A stretch of DNA of 64,000 bases from Tolypeutes matacus (GCA_026826555.1 JAKSZT010054399.1:1313286-1377285); one strand, 5' to 3'. Positions 1-11,999 are shown, counted from the first letter of the stretch. Numbers and translations: made by a program. Notes: generated by a model not told the origin, from the letters alone.

Positions 1-729
1 GCCCCAGTAAGTGCATGGGATGACAATTGTTTCCTTTCTAGATAAACGTTTTTCCATGCCAGAGAGAGTTGGAATTTAGTATACAAAGAGTTAAGAGACT
101 CAAACCCATGGTATTATTTTTGTTTTCAGGTATTTATACCATTTGGTATTTTTAGTATTTGTTGTATTTAAGAGAATTTGACCTTTTAGAGCAATAGGTC
201 AGCCTGGTGACTCCAATTTAAAATGTGAAGTTGAGTAATTGAATTAGATGTGTTGTTTTAGGTTGAAATCCTTCCAAGTTTAGACGCAGTGTTGGAACAT
301 TCATGAGAACAAAAGGTTCAACATATTTACAATTTTAGTTTATTAGATTTATGTGCTATTTAAACATATGGAAATATTTTTGTCAGAAGTTGAAGTACTA
401 AAAGGAAATTAAATGTATTAAACTGGACACTTTAAATTTAAATATGTAGTGTAAAATATCTAAAGGAATTGAATTAATTTATTTTGTAAATAAAACTAAA
501 CATTTTTCAAAAGCTTCTTTATGGTAAAATTTGCTAAGATTATAAATAGAATAACATGATTGGAAATCTAGATTCAAAAGCTTAAAGAATAACACCAGGT
601 TTGAAAAAAATTATAACGTTAATAAATTTTATTTTAATTATAAAATACCAAGATAATCATCTGAAAAGTGTTTTCTGCACCTGAAACCCACCCTGATGAA
701 CACAGAAAAATCCCCTCATATTTAACATC
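1..729. other. AT-rich DNA, no gene seen
   Basis: Stop codons are dense in all frames and no repeat family is recognised. Short A/T runs are common. Nothing here supports an exon, RNA gene or regulatory site. It is probably intronic or intergenic background. Confidence 0.5.
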
Positions 730-875
730 AGTTATCTTTGATAAAGATGTAATTGCCTCCACGTTGCAGATGAGGAAATTGAGGTCACTGAGCCAAAGTG
801 GTTGACATTGTGCTGGGATTGGGTCTCTGGCACTAAAGGCTCAATGCTCCTTCTGCCACACAACATTGGATGGGA
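730..875 (-). repeat. MIR SINE relic, antisense
   Basis: The stretch reads like the antisense form of a mammalian MIR: a 'gatgaggaaattgaggtcac' core followed by a diverged body that ends in a 'gctccttctgccaca' type segment. Old and diverged. The call rests on recognition of the core pattern, not on an alignment. Confidence 0.55.
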
Positions 876-1319
876 TACACGAGATTCTATTCAAGATAAA
901 ATGATCCTAAGTGGATAACATTTAGAAATGGCGAAAAAGTTCCACCCTTTTGCTTTTCTTTTCCTAACTAATTAGGAAGAAAGAAAGAAGAAGGTGCTTG
1001 AATAATGCGTTGTCACACTAGGCACTCCCGAACCAGAGATAAAGGGACACAAGGGGTTTCTAGGATTCAAGGAAAAGGCAACGTTCAACAAGTCAATGGT
1101 CACTTATTGTGAAATATGACAGATGCCAAAAACTGATCAAAACTTAAATGTACAATTTAGACTTGCATAAAGCAAACTCCTAGGCCAAGAAACAGAACAT
1201 TAGCAGAAAAGCAGAAGCTTCCCTCCCTCCCTCCATTCTCCCCACTTGCATCTTGGCATGGCTCATATGTGTAAAGACTATCTGTCTTTTATTTTTTATG
1301 GTATATCATTTCTTTTCTT

Positions 1320-1590
1320 TTTTTTACGGTTTTATTATTTATATGTACGTTCATAAACAATCTAGTTTCGTTTTGCCTGATTTTAAGTTTATGTTCTAAT
1401 TATTTATGGTTGGTTACATAAGTACAATTGATTTTTATATACTGACCTAGTATCCAGCAAATTTGCTTAATTCACTTATTAATCCTAACAGTTTTCCTGC
1501 AGATTCATTTACATTTACCATCATGTCATCTTCAAATCAATACATAATTATTTCTTCCGTTTCATCCCATGCCCTCCCTCCATTCTTCCC
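1320..1590 (-). repeat. L1 ORF2 fragment, antisense
   Basis: Antisense L1 ORF2 signature: 'gatttttatatactgacc', then 'tatccagcaaatttgctt' and 'catcatgtcatcttcaaat'. The same motifs recur at about 42.65-42.8 kb and 52.82-52.94 kb in the longer antisense L1s of this window. It is a short internal piece with no poly(A) end visible. Confidence 0.65.
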
Positions 1591-1872
1591 TCCCTTCCTT
1601 CCTGCACTGACTGACACTCAGTTTTAGTTGGATTCCCTGGGAAGCAGACCCTGATCTGGAGATCAGTGTGCAGAAGAATCATTAGGAAGAGCTCTGGAGT
1701 TTGTGAGGGAAGGAAAGAAGCAAAATTGAGATGTTGGCATGAGATTTTTAGGAACCAAATTAGTGAGAGAAACCTGTGCAGCCACAAAGTTCTGTGCCCA
1801 AGAGTAAAAAAATAAAATCCGAGGTTTTTCATATTTCCAAGATGAGATTTGAAAAGAAATTCTCTATCAGTC

Positions 1873-2326
1873 TGTCTTAGTTTGCCGGAGCTGCTATGAC
1901 AAAGACTATACAATGGGTCGGTTTAAACACTAGGAATTTATTGGCTCATGGTTTCAGAGGCCAAAAGTCCCGAATCAAGGAGTCAGCAAGACAGTGCTTT
2001 CTCTCCAAAGTCTGTAGCATTCTGGCACTGGCTTGCTGCAATCCTCAGCATTTCTTGGCTTGAATCTCTGCCTCCTGTCGCATGGTGGTCCTGTTCTCCT
2101 TGTGTCCACTCTTCCAGTTTCCTCTGACTTTTGGTTTCTTCCTGTGACCTCCTCTCTGACTTCTCTGTTTAAGGCCTCCAGGAATATGGATTAAGAGCTA
2201 CCCTGATTCAGTTGGCCAAACTGTAACTAAAAATAACACCTTCAAAGGCCCTATTTACAAATGGTTTCACACCACAGGAATGCAGACTAAGATTAAGAAC
2301 ATAACTATGCCGGGGTGCATGATTCA
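1873..2326 (-). mobile_element. Solo MaLR-like LTR, antisense
   Basis: A 454-bp LTR with TG...CA ends ('tgtcttagtttgccgg' to 'gtgcatgattca'). It is flanked by cagtc (1868-1872) and cggtc (2327-2331), a 5-bp target-site duplication with one change. Five-bp duplications are typical of ERVL/MaLR integration. The internal pattern ('aggaatttattggctcatgg', 'aaggagtcagcaag') matches the LTRs at 23139, 25436 and 29559. No internal retroviral sequence lies beside it, so it is a solo LTR. Confidence 0.8.
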
Positions 2327-3800
2327 CGGTCCCCCAGGGTCCTTGTAAAGAGAACACTGTTTGATACCATCCCTGAAATGGAAGCACAAAGAATTCCGTG
2401 TGATTCTTTCTCATAACTTTAATCTCTCTAAGTTAACCCACAGCACAGTTCAGGGGAAGCAATTCTTTGAAGGGTAAAAGCAATGTTCCTCAATTATATA
2501 ATTCTATAAATATTTATTGACCTGAATCACTAAGCTATTTGCAACCTGTCCTTAAAAATTTCATTCAGGGACCAATTCTAGGGTAGAAGCCCCCAGTGAC
2601 TGAGAATAAGCTAGAGCTAATTACAGGGGTTGCAACTTACTGTCTCATGCTAAACCCGGCTTGTTTAACTAGCGTATTATTTTTCTTTCTTTCTTTTTAT
2701 ATTCAAAAGTTGATGTTGTTAGCATTTTCCAGTTCCCTATAGGGCATACTAGTTGCCATCATATTATCCTAAGCCTGAGTTACACATTTATTTTTCTGGC
2801 CTTTACATACATTTATTTGCAACTTCCAAACGGCTTCTTTCTTGCTAACTGTTGCTATGTAATAAACTTACCTCTTGGTTTTTATTATTATTACCTTGCT
2901 AGTTAAGTCATTCTGTACCATCATCTTGAAGGATTTCCCTAAGGTTTTGTGTGATCTGAAAGCCAACTAATGAATCAAATGACCTTTTTACATGACATTT
3001 TGCTTGGGATGTTTCCTTAAGTATTACAGACCTTAAGATCTCATGTAGTCATTGATCATTACTATAAGGGCATAAAGCACATTGTCCCTTATTTCCCCTC
3101 ATTAACAATTCACTTATAATAATAGCCATGCCATTCCATATTTATTGGGTCATTTGATTCATATAGCACCATTCTCTAATACTTCTAAGAAATTTTACAC
3201 GAAAAGCAATCATTTTTTACCTCTACTTCTAGAATCGCTCTTTGGAATTTTTAACAGAAGCCAAGAGAACCAGAGAGCTATTTTAGGCAGAAGTATTTCT
3301 TGGAGTGAGAAAGAAAACAAAATGACAAAGGTTCTGAATGTGCGGCCCATGTTTGTTAAACTATTTTAGGATCTTTTCAATAAAAGGTGCCGTCAAGTGT
3401 CTTGGTATAACTTGGCCTGTGTTGCAGAGAGGCTGGTTTCTTCCATGAGCTCAGTCTTCCTCAGGGTTGTGTTTCCATAGTTTACCCCATTTCTCCCCAT
3501 TTTAAGGCATTGCTTCTTGTCCTTGAGAGCTTTGCTGCAGGGAGAAGATCCTTTGAGTCCTGCTCGAGTTTGTAATGTTGCTCCCAGCTGGATACTTGGT
3601 CTGCATTCTTCCCTTCAGTGACATGGTGGCATGGGACATCATAGAAGTACAGCTTTTCCTACAGCTATTGTGAGCTTGATAACTCATTTGCTTTTTATTC
3701 CTTTGAGGTTATGAAAATTTGAATGAGAAAAGACAGGAAGCCAGCAAGCAGAGGGAGGATTTCAATACTCTCTGCTCTTATTCTCCCCACCTCTGCTTTT
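2327..3800. other. No gene seen
   Basis: About 1.5 kb of AT-rich DNA. The longest open frames are 60-75 codons, without recognisable domains, splice context or codon pattern. I see no repeat I can name with confidence. Confidence 0.45.
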
Positions 3801-3807
3801 GATTTTA

Positions 3808-3902
3808 GTATATATTATTTTTTTAGGAGGTGCCAGGCATTGAACCCAGGACCTCATACATGGGAAGCCAGCACTTAACCACTGAGCTACATCTACTCCC
3901 CA
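3808..3902 (-). mobile_element. tRNA-derived SINE, antisense
   Basis: On the minus strand this reads as a tRNA-like head. A 'gtagctcagtggttaagtgc' A-box-like segment and a 'gggttcaatgcc' B-box-like segment are followed by an A/T-rich tail (plus strand 3808-3824). It is bracketed by 'tgattttr' (3800-3807 and 3903-3910), a plausible target-site duplication. The body resembles the SINE units at 20041-20250. Confidence 0.8.
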
Positions 3903-4384
3903 TGATTTTGGCATAATTTTAAAAGTGGTGAGTTGGGGAAGGGACAGGTCTTCAGTAGGCAGAGCCCAGTGAGAAACCAAACACTAGACTCTTCTGGGCT
4001 CCCCAAGCAGCAGATTTTTTTTCTTCCAGTACCAGAGGGGACAGACTCAGATCAAATTTGATCTCCTGACTCTTTGCCTAACCCTAGGGGTACCTGAATG
4101 ATTAGCTTCTCTAGACTTTCCAAACCAAGATCTTACTTTCTTCCCTGTGTACTCGTCAGCTTTGCAGGGCTGCAGTTGTTAAATAAGGCTGCAAGGAAAA
4201 CAGCCCCTTACAAACAAAACAATGCTAAGTAACCTCCTAGCATCTGGGTTCTGTAGAAGTTTAACGCTCTCCCCTCCTGCGTTATTGAATTAAGACCTCA
4301 CCGCCCAGCTGGTGCTGGCTTATCTGAGGATGTGCATAACAGGATGACTGCCACCCTCCCACTTTTTCAACTTGGTTTTCTGAC

Positions 4385-4784
4385 TATGGTTGACTGAATC
4401 ATGTTCTCCCATAAAGACATGTTCAGGTCTTCAGCCCCACTCCTGTGGGCGCGGACTCATTTGTAAATGGTATCTTCTAAGAGTCTATGGAGATGAGGCC
4501 AAACTGAAGCAGGGCAGGCCTTACTCTTATATGACTGGAGTCCTTATAAGCAAAGGAAATTTGGACATGGAAGCAAAAGCCAGAGAAGGAGGTAGAGACA
4601 GATCACCATGTGACAGAGGCAGGGATTGAGCCACCACCAGCACCTTCAGACTTCAGAGAAAGCATGGCCTGATGATGCCTTGATTTTGGACTTCTAGACC
4701 TCTAGAGTGTGAGCCAGTAAGTTCCTTTTGTTTAAGCCAACTTGTGTGCCTCTTTTGTTACAGCAGCCAGAGCAAACGAAGACA
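4385..4784 (+). mobile_element. Solo MaLR-like LTR
   Basis: A 400-bp LTR, starting 'tatggttgactgaatcatg' (TG mutated to TA) and ending 'agcaaacgaagaca'. Flanks ctgac (4380-4384) and ctgag (4785-4789) form a 5-bp duplication with one mismatch. Internal landmarks typical of the MaLR group are present: 'gtccttataagcaaaggaaa', 'ccttgattttggacttct' and a 'tttaagccaac' 3' end. The 79-codon frame inside is incidental. Confidence 0.8.
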
Positions 4785-5036
4785 CTGAGCCTTAGACCAT
4801 TTCCTTCATAAGCTGACTTTTAAACATATCTTTGCCCTGATTGAGTCTTAAGATCTCTTTTACCCTACCTATTACATTTCAAGAACTTAAAATGTCCCAA
4901 TTTTTAAGAATCAGTAAGATCTGATCTTCAAGAAATCTGAAACTCTCTTCTTCTGGACCTGTTGGAGTATTGTGTGTGTTCATGTAGCTAACATAATATA
5001 TTGGACCTAAAATAGGCAGTTGGTGCTGATAGTACT

Positions 5037-5536
5037 TGTGGCAGTTTAATGTAATTATGAATTCTAAAAATATAATTGAATCATGCTTGTAAACTGATCT
5101 GTTAATCTGGGCATGATTAGGTTAGGATTAGGACGTTGAGCCCCACCCCTTGGTGGGTGGGGAATTGAATATAAAAGGCAAGGCAAAGGAAAGTTGAAGC
5201 AGTCTTTTGAGAAGCAGTTTTGATGTTGGAAAGAAGGCCCCAGGAGAAGAGAAGCAAGCCGTTCACCTGATCGTCTGCAGCTGACCTTGTGGAGGAAACA
5301 GGAGCTAAGCCCAGAGAGAAATGCAGCCCTGGGAAGAGAGGAACCCCAGAAGCCTGAACCCTAGCAAACACTGGCAGGTGTCTTGCTCTAACATGTGGCA
5401 ATGGACTGTGGTGAGAGAAGAAACTTAATGCTTTATGGCCTGGTATCTGTGGACTTCTACCCCAAATAAATACCCTTTATAAAGACCAATGCATTTTTGG
5501 TATTTCACATTAGCACCCCTTTGGCTGACTAATACA
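5037..5536 (+). mobile_element. Solo LTR with perfect 5-bp duplication
   Basis: A 500-bp element with TG...CA ends ('tgtggcagtttaatg' to 'ggctgactaataca'), flanked by identical gtact (5032-5036 and 5537-5541). It carries 'ggaattgaatataaaaggc' (TATA-like, near 5161) and an 'aaataaatacc' polyadenylation-like segment near 5464, so U3 and U5 order fits the plus strand. Its interior differs from the other MaLR-like LTRs here, so it is another subfamily. Confidence 0.8.
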
Positions 5537-5774
5537 GTACTAAACTCAAATTTCTCAGTTTTCATCAGAACTGAATTCAGTTTAGATCACAGATCACAAA
5601 CTTGCATGCTCACCAGGATCAGGCAGGAAAAGTAAATGAATTCATTTTGGTATAAGTCATTGTGTCCTGGCCACTTCTCTTAAGCTTGGAGAACAGACAA
5701 TCGGGTTGAGGGATTCCAAGGTCACTGTCAATGTTTTCTGGGAAACTCATGACATTGAAGAGAATGGAGGCTGG

Positions 5775-5836
5775 AAGATAAGAAAAGCATTTTTTATATA
5801 GATTTAAGATAAGAAAAGCATTTTTTATATAGATTT
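5775..5836. repeat. Perfect 31-bp tandem duplication
   Basis: The 31-bp unit 5775-5805, beginning 'aagataagaaaagcat', is repeated without change at 5806-5836. Zero mismatches suggest a recent duplication or an assembly artefact. Confidence 0.9.
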
Positions 5837-5849
5837 ACCCATAAATCAA

Positions 5850-6048
5850 ACGGTTCTCAACTGGGCAGCATTTGGCAATGTCTGGGGACATTTTTTGGTT
5901 GTCACAACTTAAGGTGGGGGGAGTGCTTGTGGCATCTAGTGGGTAGAGCAGGGATGCTGTTAAACATCCTACAAATCTCAAGACAGTCCCCACAACAAAA
6001 AAAATCATCCTACCCAAAACGTCAATAGTGCCAGGCTGAGATACTTTG
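5850..6048. mobile_element. hAT-type non-autonomous DNA transposon relic
   Basis: Begins 'ggttctcaactggg' and ends 'gccaggctgagatactttg', near inverted copies of each other as in mammalian hAT-Charlie MITE-like elements. The body ('tttggcaatgtctgggg', 'catctagtgggtagag', 'gctgttaaacatcctac') is a pattern I recognise from mammal-wide repeats, but I cannot give the family name. The 60-codon antisense frame is incidental. Confidence 0.65.
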
Positions 6049-6049
6049 C

Positions 6050-6600
6050 CTTAGACTGGAAAGAATTGTCAACTTCAAATTTTTCTTCAAGTATTCCTTC
6101 AAAATTTTATGAAATTATATATTCCCTGTATATTTTAATTGAAATCTAAAATTCTTAATAAGTTTAATTAGTTTCAAAAGATGTCATTTCTAGCTTATTT
6201 CAAATATAGGCATTTCAAAAGAAACTGTTATATCATGTTTTAAAACATATCAATTGAAAACTAATACCATGACTACTTGATGTCCACCATAATTCACCTA
6301 AAAACATGACTTCTATACTTGGAAATTTTATATTGTTCCTTTTTGTCCTTGACCTCCTATTTTCATTCAATATCTCCCTCAGAAGAATTTACCCTAGTAT
6401 AACACATTTCAAGCTTTATGAAATGAGTTGCATTGTGATAAAAGGTTTTTATGATCATGCTATAACACTTCTCTGCCACAAAATATCATAAAATTGAAAT
6501 TCATAGTTTTATCTTGTGATCATACTGTTCTAATTGTTAAAAATTTCTTTTGGGTCATCATAAGTATAATTCTTTCTTTAGTTCTGTGTCATTCTAGCAA
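6050..6600. other. AT-rich DNA, no gene seen
   Basis: Strongly AT-rich. One 61-codon hydrophobic frame at 6306-6491 has no homology that I recognise and no splice or promoter context. Treated as background. Confidence 0.45.
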
Positions 6601-7667
6601 ATTATTGAATCTGAGGGGGTAGTGAGAACCCCTGATTTTACAGGCAGTTGATCAGAAGTGAGGGTGGCCCTGGGACACAACTTGCAGTAGTGTCAGCAGT
6701 CTTGTGGAGAACTGTGCCCTTAACCTGTGCAGTTTGCACTAATTCGGAGAGTTAGTGTCTGGACTCTTGACATATCAACCCAATTCTTTGGACTCCTTCT
6801 AACAGCTACTGTCTGAAGCCCCCTTTCTAAAACCAGTCTATATAATGGTCGAAGCATTTGACCCAGATGGGGTAGAAAGGGACCCAATTAATTAAATAAG
6901 CCTATAAAGGCTTGCAGTTCCTTTACAGTTGGACACATTTGTACTTTATCTATGACCACTGCCATAACCACCATCGTCTTACCTAACCAAACCACCCCTA
7001 GGAATTTTACAGACTGTCTTGGCCCCTGGATCTTGGTATCATTGATGGCTCATCTCGGCTCATTAAAAGGCACTGTAATGGCTATCAGAAGTAAGCATAA
7101 TATCGTCAATATTGTGAAACAACACATTTGGGGGCTTTTCCCATCTTCCTAGATCAGCTGCCATCATTCCGTGACAGATGGGGCTCTGCAGGTCAAACCT
7201 GGTAAGCCTACTGCTGCCCTCCCCATGTAGATGCAAACTGATCTTGGGTATCTTCAGCTAGGAGGATTCTGAAAAATGTGTTAGCCAAGTCTAATACATA
7301 ACGGAACTCTCCTAACTGGGCCAATAAGTTATCAAGAAGCTTTGCAATATTTGATACTGCGGTATGAATAGGAGGAGCAACCTCATTTGATTCTCAGTGA
7401 TCAACTGTCATTCTTCAGCTACTGTCAGGTGTTTTTCAACCAGCCATACAGGACTATTAAATGGGTCATATAAGCCTCACTCTGGCCAGTTCTGAACATT
7501 TCACTGATTTCAGCATGTCTACCCGGGAGGAAATATTATTTGGCATGGGTGACACCTTGTGGGGAGAGGATGGTGCCCTGGAGACCAATGAGCAGCGCCC
7601 CCATAACTGATTTCACCATGCAAATGTGAAGGCAAAACTCACCAGTAGAGCTGGAAAGGTCTAGGTC

Positions 7668-7934
7668 TTATAATATGTATTCGGGAATGGGAGAAACACA
7701 TAAAATATACTTCCAGGGGGTAAGGCACCTCATTTCTAATGTTAGGGCAGTTTGCACTACACATATGGCTTTCCCCCCATACCCATCTATCACCTTTAGG
7801 GGCCCATTAAATCTCCAGGGATTCCCATAGACAAGTGTGCACTCTGCTCCAGTATCAACAAAGGCTATAACATGCAAACGGCTTGCTGGAGACCAGTGAG
7901 CAACTAGCTCTGCGTGAGGCCTCTGATCACCCAC
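7668..7934 (-). pseudogene. ERV protease remnant
   Basis: An 88-codon open frame contains VDTGAE at residues 26-31, the aspartic-protease active-site signature of retroviral proteases. It is followed by the expected hydrophobic strands and a C-terminal 'PIPEYIL' segment that normally leads into RT. The frame stops at 7668, whereas an intact protease-RT would continue. Upstream on the minus strand (8847-8150) lie gag remnants and downstream (7560-6650) RT remnants, so the order is the normal gag-pro-pol. A single subunit piece in a broken provirus cannot be functional. Confidence 0.8.
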
Positions 7935-8149
7935 TGTTGCCTGTACTTGCAGGTGACCGTGGCTCCACCCCTAGTCTTCTGGGCTAGGGGGTATCCACCC
8001 CTTATACCAGACTTCCCGTCCTCCCGGGATGCTGTGGGAGTGATGACCAGTGGCACAGATTTAGATGTAGGCAGAGGCTGATATTGTTTCTCCTTAAGCA
8101 GCTTTTGGCAGGATTCCGACTAATATAGCATTATGTTGTTTATCTATTT

Positions 8150-9480
8150 TTTCTATTGGGGTGTCTGGGGCAATTAAATCAGTTCATAATTGTTTACAGG
8201 TTACATGTACAGGTCCCCCTGCCCCTTCCCTTGTGTGGTCTCTTTGGTTACTTTCCTTACCCCTTTTGATCGTATTGTTTCTGTCAAACCCCGTCTGCTA
8301 CTGCCTGTGCCACCTGGTAAATGTCCTGGCTGACTAGCGGGCTTAGAATAGCTACTAATGTCCCATACCAGGATATCATAATATCCTTCAATCCTTCATA
8401 ACAGCTGCGAACGGCTTATCATTGGGTCCATGAAAGTTTTCAGTGTACGCTGTATGCTTCATTCCTAGTTCTCTGACTATATCCTATAATTCTTCCACAG
8501 ATGACCATCTGCCTATTGTGGATGGCATATCCCCGTCATTAGCCACGCCACTCTTGCAGCTAAAATATACCATACTAATAAATTTTGAATGCCATCAGGT
8601 CTTTGTTGCGCCTGGTAAGACACTGACAAAGAGAGGGATGTGTAGTTATGCTAGCCATTTTTGCCATTTCTGTTCCTGAAAGCTTAATACTGTCTCCCCC
8701 TACATCCCAAAGTCCTAGCAACCAAGTGGCTATACTTTCTCGGTCCTTTTGTTTAACTTTTTCAGTTAATTCTGTTAATTCTGTGGGGGTATAGTTCCTT
8801 ATTTCTGTCTGCTTCTGAGCAAGGATCTCTTCCCTGGTTGTTTTCATGTTTGTAGTTAAGGACCTTGCTTGTTCAGGCTTATCTTCACTTTCAACTTCCT
8901 CTTCCCATTCTCCCTCGTCTGCCCTCTCCCATGTATCTCACACCTTCAGAGCCCAGCCTTCCCTCTGGATAACCACTTGAACCTGCTGCCACCATCCATG
9001 CTTATTCACAACTTTACATGCCAGTACATGTGCCTCTTGGGTTTGCACCTTTTTTGCCAATACATTAGCATTATTGGAATATGCTAACCTAATATCGTTT
9101 TCTAGCATTAAAACCTCTTCTAATCTCCTTCCTTCCATGTCTGCTTTTAATTGGGCTTTGGTAGCATATCCAGCTGCCCATAACAACGGCCATGTGGTGG
9201 CAGCAATTAGCTTCTTTTCTTGCAATTTCTGTTTGTCCCCCAGGTTTCCCTTCAGGACGTATAACACTCCAGCTGGTGTTTTCGGGGTGTCCCTGTACTC
9301 ACATCTGAGGCCAAATTGTTACAGAAAACAGGCTACCTCCCCCCACATGCTGGAAGGAGGCCCCCCTGGAATTGCCCCTGCCAACCACAGCTTGTCTGCA
9401 GATTCCCATTTCCCTCAGCTTGTTTCATTTTTGGTCTCCTGGCTGGCTTGCCAGTTATCTGCCCATAAAACTACAGAATA
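8150..9480 (-). pseudogene. ERV gag remnant
   Basis: Two minus-strand frames, 9267-8938 (109 codons) and 8847-8575 (90 codons), lie between the LTR/leader and the protease. The second carries a 'TWLLGLWDVGGDSIKL' segment and a helical, charged N-terminal part as in retroviral capsid proteins. The first is rich in K, E and Q. They are separated by stops and a frameshift. Gag identity rests mainly on position before the protease. The plus-strand frames at 8443-8679, 8869-9087 and 9074-9481 are antisense shadows. Confidence 0.6.
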
Positions 9481-9504
9481 GTTTCTGCCAAAGTCTGATG
9501 GGCA

Positions 9505-10014
9505 CTTAAGGCCGAAAAACGAAGCAGGCTGCTCCATATTAGCAAAATAATACAAGCTTATTAGGGAACTTACAGACTGGGAAGCTAGGCCCGGGCGGCT
9601 GCAGGATGTTCAGGGTAGCATGCCACACTGCCCAGCAGATTACAGGGAATTACATCAGGCAAGAACAAGGAAGGCACAAAGCCAAGTTGGGATTTGAAAT
9701 ATTATAAATATGTCTCTTTGAATTTACTGATATGTAACAGGAGTGGTTCTAGTTTAGAGAGCTATCATGCTTAGGGATGTGCACATGGACTTTAAGATGC
9801 ACTTGTGGAAAATGGGGGGCTGGTTCATTTAGGAATTTATGGCTTCTCTGGTATGTGGTCTGACAATGATATAACACACACAGGAACTTAAAATGACTTA
9901 TCAGATGACACCTTGATTACATCATTCTTTATTTTTATCAAAACTAAAAACTTAGAAACCAAAGTTGCCAATGGATTTGTACCCAGTGGGGAGAATCACA
10001 TTCCTTTCCCAACA
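9505..10014 (-). mobile_element. 5' LTR of the antisense ERV
   Basis: On the minus strand it starts TGTTGGG (complement of 10008-10014) and runs about 510 bp to a 3' end just before the gag leader. Near its 3' end lie 'aataagcttgtattatt' and a short T/CG-rich segment (near 9510-9555) of the kind found in R/U5. The exact 3' boundary and primer binding site are not clear. No partner LTR is found at the other end. Confidence 0.55.
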
Positions 10015-10440
10015 CCCACATGAATATTTCAAAGACCACTTCAGAGATTTACACCCCAGGGCAATGTAACACAGGGGTGATCAGGTGGGGCAGGAGGGGT
10101 GCCTTCTTTTGGGAAGTGGGGAAACTCAATCATGCAATTGTGAAAGGGGAATGATAAAAAGAAAACTTGACCTTCATCACAACGTCCTCAGGCAGACAAG
10201 TTTTAGAAAAGGGCACATAGGGAATTTGAACATATCGATGGAAATTGATTACCTTTTAAAAGCAGCCATACTTACATATAACTCAGAATGCCCAGGGGTA
10301 CCTGTACCTCCTTGTAAAGCCCATGACAGCACACATTTCCTCCCACTGTTTGATGGACTACCTTATTGTATATTTGAAGTTCTTAATTTTTCTTTCTTTC
10401 ATTCAACACATATTGATCAGATGGACTAAAAACTTAGTGG
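10015..10440. other. No gene seen
   Basis: Unassigned DNA next to the ERV LTR. A 114-codon frame at 10085-10429 has no recognisable domain, and I see no splice sites or upstream promoter to support it. Confidence 0.4.
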
Positions 10441-10489
10441 TGATATATTATTTATGAGATTGGATTCTTCTGTGGCCTCTTCTAACAAA

Positions 10490-10610
10490 CCCTGTCATTG
10501 TGAGAAAAACATTTCACATTTCCTCATCTCTGAAATAAGGGTTTGTATTAGATGATCTCTAAGGTTCATTCTTGCTTCAACAGTGACCCTTTATTCTTTC
10601 AACCTTTAAC
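10490..10610. repeat. Possible MIR or related old SINE
   Basis: Contains 'cctcatctctgaaataaggg' and 'agatgatctctaaggttc', typical of the core-to-3' part of mammal-wide SINEs. Ends are not clear. A similar tail appears near 40094-40170. Confidence 0.4.
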
Positions 10611-10619
10611 AATTTTTCA

Positions 10620-11580
10620 TGGAAACAGAATACAGAGAATCGATTCAAAATTGAAATCTCTTTCAAAAATTAATTTTTCAACAATTCCACTCCTGAGGAC
10701 TGCTTCCTGAGGATGGCAGAGCTGCTTATAATAAAGAGTCTGACAGGCTTAAAGTACAAGAGAAGGACTTAAATAATTCACAGACCAAATAATTAGTTGC
10801 TAAGGAATCAAAAGTTGTAAATAACTATCTTAAATTACTCAGTACCAAAGCTGTGAGTTTTTCAACAACCACTGCTGTATTTTGGATAGTGCAATCACAC
10901 TTTGCATTATAATCTTTTAATAACTTGATTAGATGTTGATGCTAAGCCAGCACCTCATTTTCATGATTATTGTAATAAACAAGGAACAGATAACAGAAGA
11001 GTCATATTAAATACATTTTTAAAAGTAAAAAAATCTTCCACAATTCCTCCATAGAGATTCGATTACTCTTAATTTTTACATTTTAGAATTGTAGCTTACA
11101 TAGCTGCAAACATTTCTTATTGGGTCATTTCAACACCAATCACCATTAATTGTATATATATTCTCTGTTAGCTACTTGCTTAATGCACTGCATCTGTGAT
11201 CTAGTTTTTCCTTGTGCAGTCCTTCGAGATGGGTAGTAATTTATCCAAAGTCACTTAAGTAGTAAGATACCCAGGCAGAGAGGATGAGACCTTGTATTGC
11301 TTGCAGGCATAAGTAGCAAATTTCAGAAAGGTTATTTGAAAGGAATGCTGATAACATATATTTGAAAGAGGTCACGGTAAGATGATTTAGGATATATAAA
11401 GTGATTATAATATGTTCCTAGCACAAGAAAACATTATAGACCTCTCTATTAGCTGAGATTTTTAAATTTTTTGAATATGTAATCTGGAGTTCTGTTGATT
11501 AAGAGGGAAGGGTTATCGTCTTCATTGTATTTCCCCCTTCTGTGAAGGTATAAAGCTAAAATGTATGCCTATATCTTTTT
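10620..11580. other. AT-rich, non-repeat DNA
   Basis: No repeat family recognised apart from a faint antisense MIR-like core at about 11220-11300 ('gtcacttaagtagtaagat'). No coding signal. Confidence 0.4.
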
Positions 11581-11589
11581 AGGCTCAAA

Positions 11590-11985
11590 TAACTCACCCC
11601 TCTTGAAATTCATGCTCTTGTGGTTTCCCTTCCCCTTGAATCTGGGCTGGCCTCTGGAAATTTCCTCATCCAGATATCAACATTAAGAAGGCCTGGCAGC
11701 TTCTGCTTTGTCCTCTTGGGCTCCCTGAGCCATCTTTAGAAGTCCCTGCTGGAGAGATCATGTGGAGAGAGAACTTGGGTTTATATGGAGAGAGAAGTTC
11801 AATCTTCACAGTGGCGTCCACTTCTCATTTAAGCAACCAGTTCATATGAGTGATCACTGGCAAGATAGCAAAAGGAACACACAGCAGAACCCAGCCCCAA
11901 GTGCAGAATCCTGAGCAAATGAAGTGGTTGTTGTTTTAAGCCACTTATGGGGTGGTTTGTTTCATAGTGATAGAGCATTGAAATT
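11590..11985 (+). repeat. Old LTR-like repeat
   Basis: Carries 'tgaatctgggctggcc', 'gcctggcagcttctgcttt', 'gttgttttaagccactta' and 'ggggtggtttgtt', a layout I recognise from ancient mammalian ERVL/MaLR-type LTR relics with a polyadenylation-end segment. Family name not assigned. No flanking duplication identified. Confidence 0.55.
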
Positions 11986-11999
11986 AGCTATAAATATGT

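Larger units (their letters stand above)
6600..10014 (-). mobile_element. Broken endogenous retrovirus, antisense
   Basis: Read on the minus strand the order is LTR (about 10014-9505), leader and gag remnants (about 9480-8150), protease (7934-7668), then RT remnants (about 7560-6650). All frames carry stops and frameshifts. No env and no second LTR are visible below 6600, so the 3' part has been lost. RT landmarks on the minus strand include an 'IDDIML' catalytic-loop remnant near 7110 and a 'DLANTFF' segment near 7290. The class is uncertain: the RT style suggests ERVL- or ERV1-like. It is non-functional. Confidence 0.8.

Noticed and set aside
9074..9481. 135-codon plus-strand frame with membrane-like stretches
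   Set aside because: Antisense to the gag remnant of the minus-strand ERV.
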